From NCBI GenBank assembly GCA_015039315.1, contig WIDE01000008.1, positions 486,721-550,720 on the forward strand: 64,000 nucleotides of DNA. The letters are read 5' to 3'. Every line of letters begins with the position of its first letter. Position 1 is the stretch's first letter. The stretch is from Clavulina sp. PMI_390 (taxonomy: Eukaryota > Basidiomycota > Agaricomycetes > Cantharellales > Hydnaceae). Position numbers and translations under genes: made by a program. Of the stretch, positions 61,254 to 64,000 are shown in pieces. A model generated the notes under the pieces. It did no database searches. It was given only the letters and a program-made list of their open reading frames with translations, and was not told the DNA's origin.

Positions 61254-61973
61254 AACTGACAAACCCTGCAACTGCTTCTAGGGATGTAGTGCATACCATG
61301 TAGCGGAATGTTTCGGCCTTGTATATTGCGCTGATATGAATCTACTGTTTATCAATCTTGTTGAGGCATCCCGTGAAAGGCGACAACCCTAGATGTGAAA
61401 GATACGCTCCTTATTGTCGCCATCGGGCTAACGCAAGCCTACATTACTCTATCCCACCTAAGTATATTCTGATGACACCGTATAAATCCCGTCCGAGAAA
61501 TATTCTAGTTTTCCTGGCTGGTAGCATTGTATAAGCTGGGAATTGAGCCTAGGGTGCGTGTCCCAAATAGGCGAGATCGTCCGCGGACAATTTGTCGTAG
61601 GATGAGAATGAAGTGGGTTGTAGCGGCCCACCGTCGGGTACAGCCCTATCAACAGGATTTTATGGAGACTGAAATATAATGCATAAACGTATGGAAGCAA
61701 AATATGGGCATCATGGCCGTTTGGCCGGTTTACATCAATCGTGCGACTGTTGGAGGTTCAAGTTTGCATTTATTGACCATGTCGCCGATCCAACCCTACC
61801 GTTCACCTTCCATCTTTCTCCCCCCACTCTTGCGTGCGCGCTGATGTGAGCAGTCATGCATCATTCTTGGCGTGCTCATAAGTAACTGAACTGAAGTGGT
61901 CTGCCTTAGACGCGATCGTTGGCACCGATCGAGTCATTCGTGAAGTCCCGCTGTCACCTGCTCACATAGCACA
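61254..61973. other. intergenic, TRP1 promoter
   Basis: This 720-bp stretch lies between catalase and TRP1. A Gcn4-like site is listed separately. No gene is supported. Confidence 0.5.
61931..61937 (-). promoter_or_regulatory. possible Gcn4/Cpc1 site upstream of TRP1
   Basis: GAGTCAT on the plus strand is ATGACTC on the minus strand, matching the first seven bases of the general amino-acid control site ATGACTCAT. It is 37 bp before the TRP1 start codon, which fits cross-pathway control of tryptophan synthesis, but the match is short. Confidence 0.35.
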
Positions 61974-64000
61974 ATGGCCGTCCCAAATGCTACACCTCCA
62001 CCTGGACTCGTAGAACCTACGGAAACGCTCTTGATCGATAACTTTGATTCATTCACTTGGAATCTCTACCAATATCTCTGCATTCTGGGGGCTAATGTCC
62101 GAGTAGTCCGAAACGACGCACTCACTCCAGAAGATTTTCCCAAGCTGAACATCAAGAACCTCATCATCTCCCCCGGCCCTGGCCATCCAAAAACCGACTC
62201 TGGTATCTCAAATGACGCTATCAAGTACTTTGCGGGCAAGCTTCCGGTGTTAGGCGTTTGTATGGGTTTAGAGTGTGTCGTCGACGCTTATGGTGGCACG
62301 ATCGCGTATGCCGGAGAGATCAAGCATGGAAAAACGAGCAAAGTGAGGCACGACGGTCGAGGGATATTCAAGGGTGTCCCTCAAGGTGTTGTATCCACTC
62401 GGTATCACTCTCTGTCTGCAGACTCGAAGACTCTCCCCGAGGACCTCGCTATCACCGCCGTAACTCAAGAAAGCGGAGTTATCATGGGTGTCAGACATCG
62501 CCAGTACACCATAGAGGCAGTCCAATATCACCCTGAAAGTATCATGTCCGATGGCGGCGACAGCATTCTCAAGAACTTCTTACTCCTCAAAGGAGGTACT
62601 TGGGAGGAGAACCCGGAGTTCATGGGAACAACCGAGCCTGCAATTCTCGACGACACGAATTCAAAACCTCCTACAATTTTGGAGAAAATCTATGCTCAGC
62701 GTATTAAGGATGTCGAGGTTGCGAAAGCGACCCCGGGGACGACCGAAGCTGATCTTAATACCCTGCTCTCTCTACACCTCGCGCCTCCATCCATTCCTCT
62801 GATCCCTCGCCTCCGTGCCCGCTCACCAGCCTTGATGGCAGAAGTCAAGAGAGCATCACCCTCAAAGGGCGACATAGCCCTCGGGACTAATGCAGCTCAA
62901 CAAGCCCTCACATATGGCCTTGCGGGAGCCTCAGTTATCTCCGTGCTTACGGAGCCCACCTGGTTCAAGGGCTCTCTGCTGGATATGAGGGTAGCGCGCC
63001 AGGCAGTCGACTCTCTTCCAAACCGACCCGCTATCCTCCGAAAAGATTTTATTCTTGACGAGTATCAAATCATGGAGGCCAGGCTGCATGGTGCAGATAC
63101 GGTGCTTTTGATCGTCGCAATGCTCCCTCCAGAACGACTCCAGGCGCTCTATAGCTTCTCCCTTTCGCTAGGGATGGAGCCGCTCGTAGAGGTTAATAAT
63201 GCCACAGAGATGGAGCGCGCCATTGAACTTGGCGCAAAGGTTATTGGCGTAAACAACCGGAACCTTCACGACTTCCAAGTCGATATGGGCACCACATCAC
63301 GGTTGGCGACGATGTGTGCGGAGCACGATATCACTCTTTGTGCCCTTAGTGGTATTACGGGCCCTGAAGATGTGCGAGGATATGTAAAGGAAGGCGTTGG
63401 TGCCGTCCTTGTGGGTGAGGCTCTGATGCGTGCATCCGATCCCGCAGCCTTCATCAGGCATCTCCTTGATATCCCTCCAGCCGCCAATGTCTCTCCCGCC
63501 CCCAAATCTACCCTGGTGAAGATCTGTGGTATTCGATCGAAGGAGCACGCCAAGGTTGCCATCGAGTCAGGTGCGGACTTTATAGGATTGGTCTTCGCAC
63601 CCCAATCCAAGCGATTTGTCGATGTCGCCACCGCTGCCGAGATCGTGCAGTATGTTCGTATCGGAGGCCAGCCTTTGGCTATTCCTCCGTCGTCGAGTGC
63701 TGGCAACCTTCCTTGGTTCGCGAACTCTGCTACGCGCCTCGAGCAAAGCTTGAAGGCAACAAAGCGGCCGCTCCTTGTTGGAGTGTTCCAGGGTCAATCG
63801 CTTGAGGAGATTCAACATATTGTCGCAGCCGTGCAGCTCGATTTGGTTCAGCTCCACGGCGTCGAGCCTGCCCACTGGGCAAAACACATCCCTGTCCCAA
63901 TCATCCGCGCCTTCCATCTCCCCGCGCAATCTGAAGCGAATGGGTCCGCAGCCGTGGGCCAGAAGCCCTCGCTTGACGCAGGCTTGCGGGAGATCACCCG
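61974..64000 (+). CDS. TRP1: trifunctional tryptophan biosynthesis protein Trp1 (TrpG-TrpC-TrpF), 3' end outside window
   Basis: The visible frame of 675 codons has no intron. Domain order: a glutamine amidotransferase (LLIDNFDSFTWNLYQYL, SPGPGHPKTDSG, nucleophile GVCMGLECVV, and QYHPESIMSDGG), an indole-3-glycerol-phosphate synthase (about residues 270-510: LMAEVKRASPSKGDI, ILRKDFILDEYQI, GVNNRNLHDFQVD, GAVLVGEALMRA), then the start of phosphoribosylanthranilate isomerase (LVKICGIRSKEHAK, GADFIGLVFAPQSKR, LVQLHGVEP). This is the basidiomycete and filamentous-ascomycete fusion. The amidotransferase domain supplies ammonia to anthranilate synthase component I, encoded elsewhere. The residue after CMGL is Glu rather than the common Gln. 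The end of the isomerase domain lies beyond the window. Confidence 0.97.
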   Translation, partial: MAVPNATPPPGLVEPTETLLIDNFDSFTWNLYQYLCILGANVRVVRNDALTPEDFPKLNIKNLIISPGPGHPKTDSGISNDAIKYFAGKLPVLGVCMGLECVVDAYGGTIAYAGEIKHGKTSKVRHDGRGIFKGVPQGVVSTRYHSLSADSKTLPEDLAITAVTQESGVIMGVRHRQYTIEAVQYHPESIMSDGGDSILKNFLLLKGGTWEENPEFMGTTEPAILDDTNSKPPTILEKIYAQRIKDVEVAKATPGTTEADLNTLLSLHLAPPSIPLIPRLRARSPALMAEVKRASPSKGDIALGTNAAQQALTYGLAGASVISVLTEPTWFKGSLLDMRVARQAVDSLPNRPAILRKDFILDEYQIMEARLHGADTVLLIVAMLPPERLQALYSFSLSLGMEPLVEVNNATEMERAIELGAKVIGVNNRNLHDFQVDMGTTSRLATMCAEHDITLCALSGITGPEDVRGYVKEGVGAVLVGEALMRASDPAAFIRHLLDIPPAANVSPAPKSTLVKICGIRSKEHAKVAIESGADFIGLVFAPQSKRFVDVATAAEIVQYVRIGGQPLAIPPSSSAGNLPWFANSATRLEQSLKATKRPLLVGVFQGQSLEEIQHIVAAVQLDLVQLHGVEPAHWAKHIPVPIIRAFHLPAQSEANGSAAVGQKPSLDAGLREIT

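Overview
The window is eukaryotic nuclear DNA, most probably from a filamentous basidiomycete of the Agaricomycetes. The reasons are genes broken by many short introns (about 50-80 bp), a DUF6534-type membrane protein (a basidiomycete family), trifunctional TRP1 architecture and a secreted pectate lyase. A plant-associated lineage such as the Ceratobasidiaceae fits, but this cannot be proven from sequence alone. One run of 581 N bases (46853-47433) marks an assembly gap.

Layout. 1-12 kb: a BTB-domain gene (cut by the window start), a pheromone/filamentation-type MAP kinase, an MMtag/RS-tail nuclear protein, two tandem mitochondrial Mn-superoxide dismutases and the ribosome-biogenesis factor UTP22. 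12-29 kb: a DUF6534 membrane protein, a probable DASH/Spc34-like kinetochore protein, homoserine dehydrogenase, a GMC oxidoreductase, RRG9 (neugrin family, mitochondrial) and cohesin SMC1; the last two are divergent with only 80 bp between start codons. 29-43 kb: a very large Ser/Pro/Thr-rich protein, a HAD phosphatase, a glutathionyl-hydroquinone reductase and glucosidase II alpha. 43-48.6 kb: two tandem F-box genes, the gap and a MAPEG-like membrane protein. 48.6-64 kb: a gene-poor stretch with two zinc-finger genes and a hairpin repeat, then pectate lyase, a large-subunit catalase and the 5' part of TRP1.

Most genes are unrelated housekeeping functions. There is no evident biosynthetic cluster. 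Amino-acid synthesis (HOM6, TRP1), redox defence (two SODs, catalase, hydroquinone reductase) and chromosome segregation (SMC1, Spc34-like) recur. I saw no clear new multi-gene system. The most informative signals are two local tandem duplications that appear to have carried fragments of the adjacent gene (the head of UTP22 with the SOD; the tail of ROT2 with the F-box gene), an MCB-like palindrome in the 80-bp RRG9/SMC1 promoter, GC-AG introns, and possible dual targeting of the hydroquinone reductase.

Gene models were spliced by eye, using GT/AG (or GC/AG) sites and reading-frame continuity with known families. Outer coordinates are translation start to stop; UTRs are not annotated.
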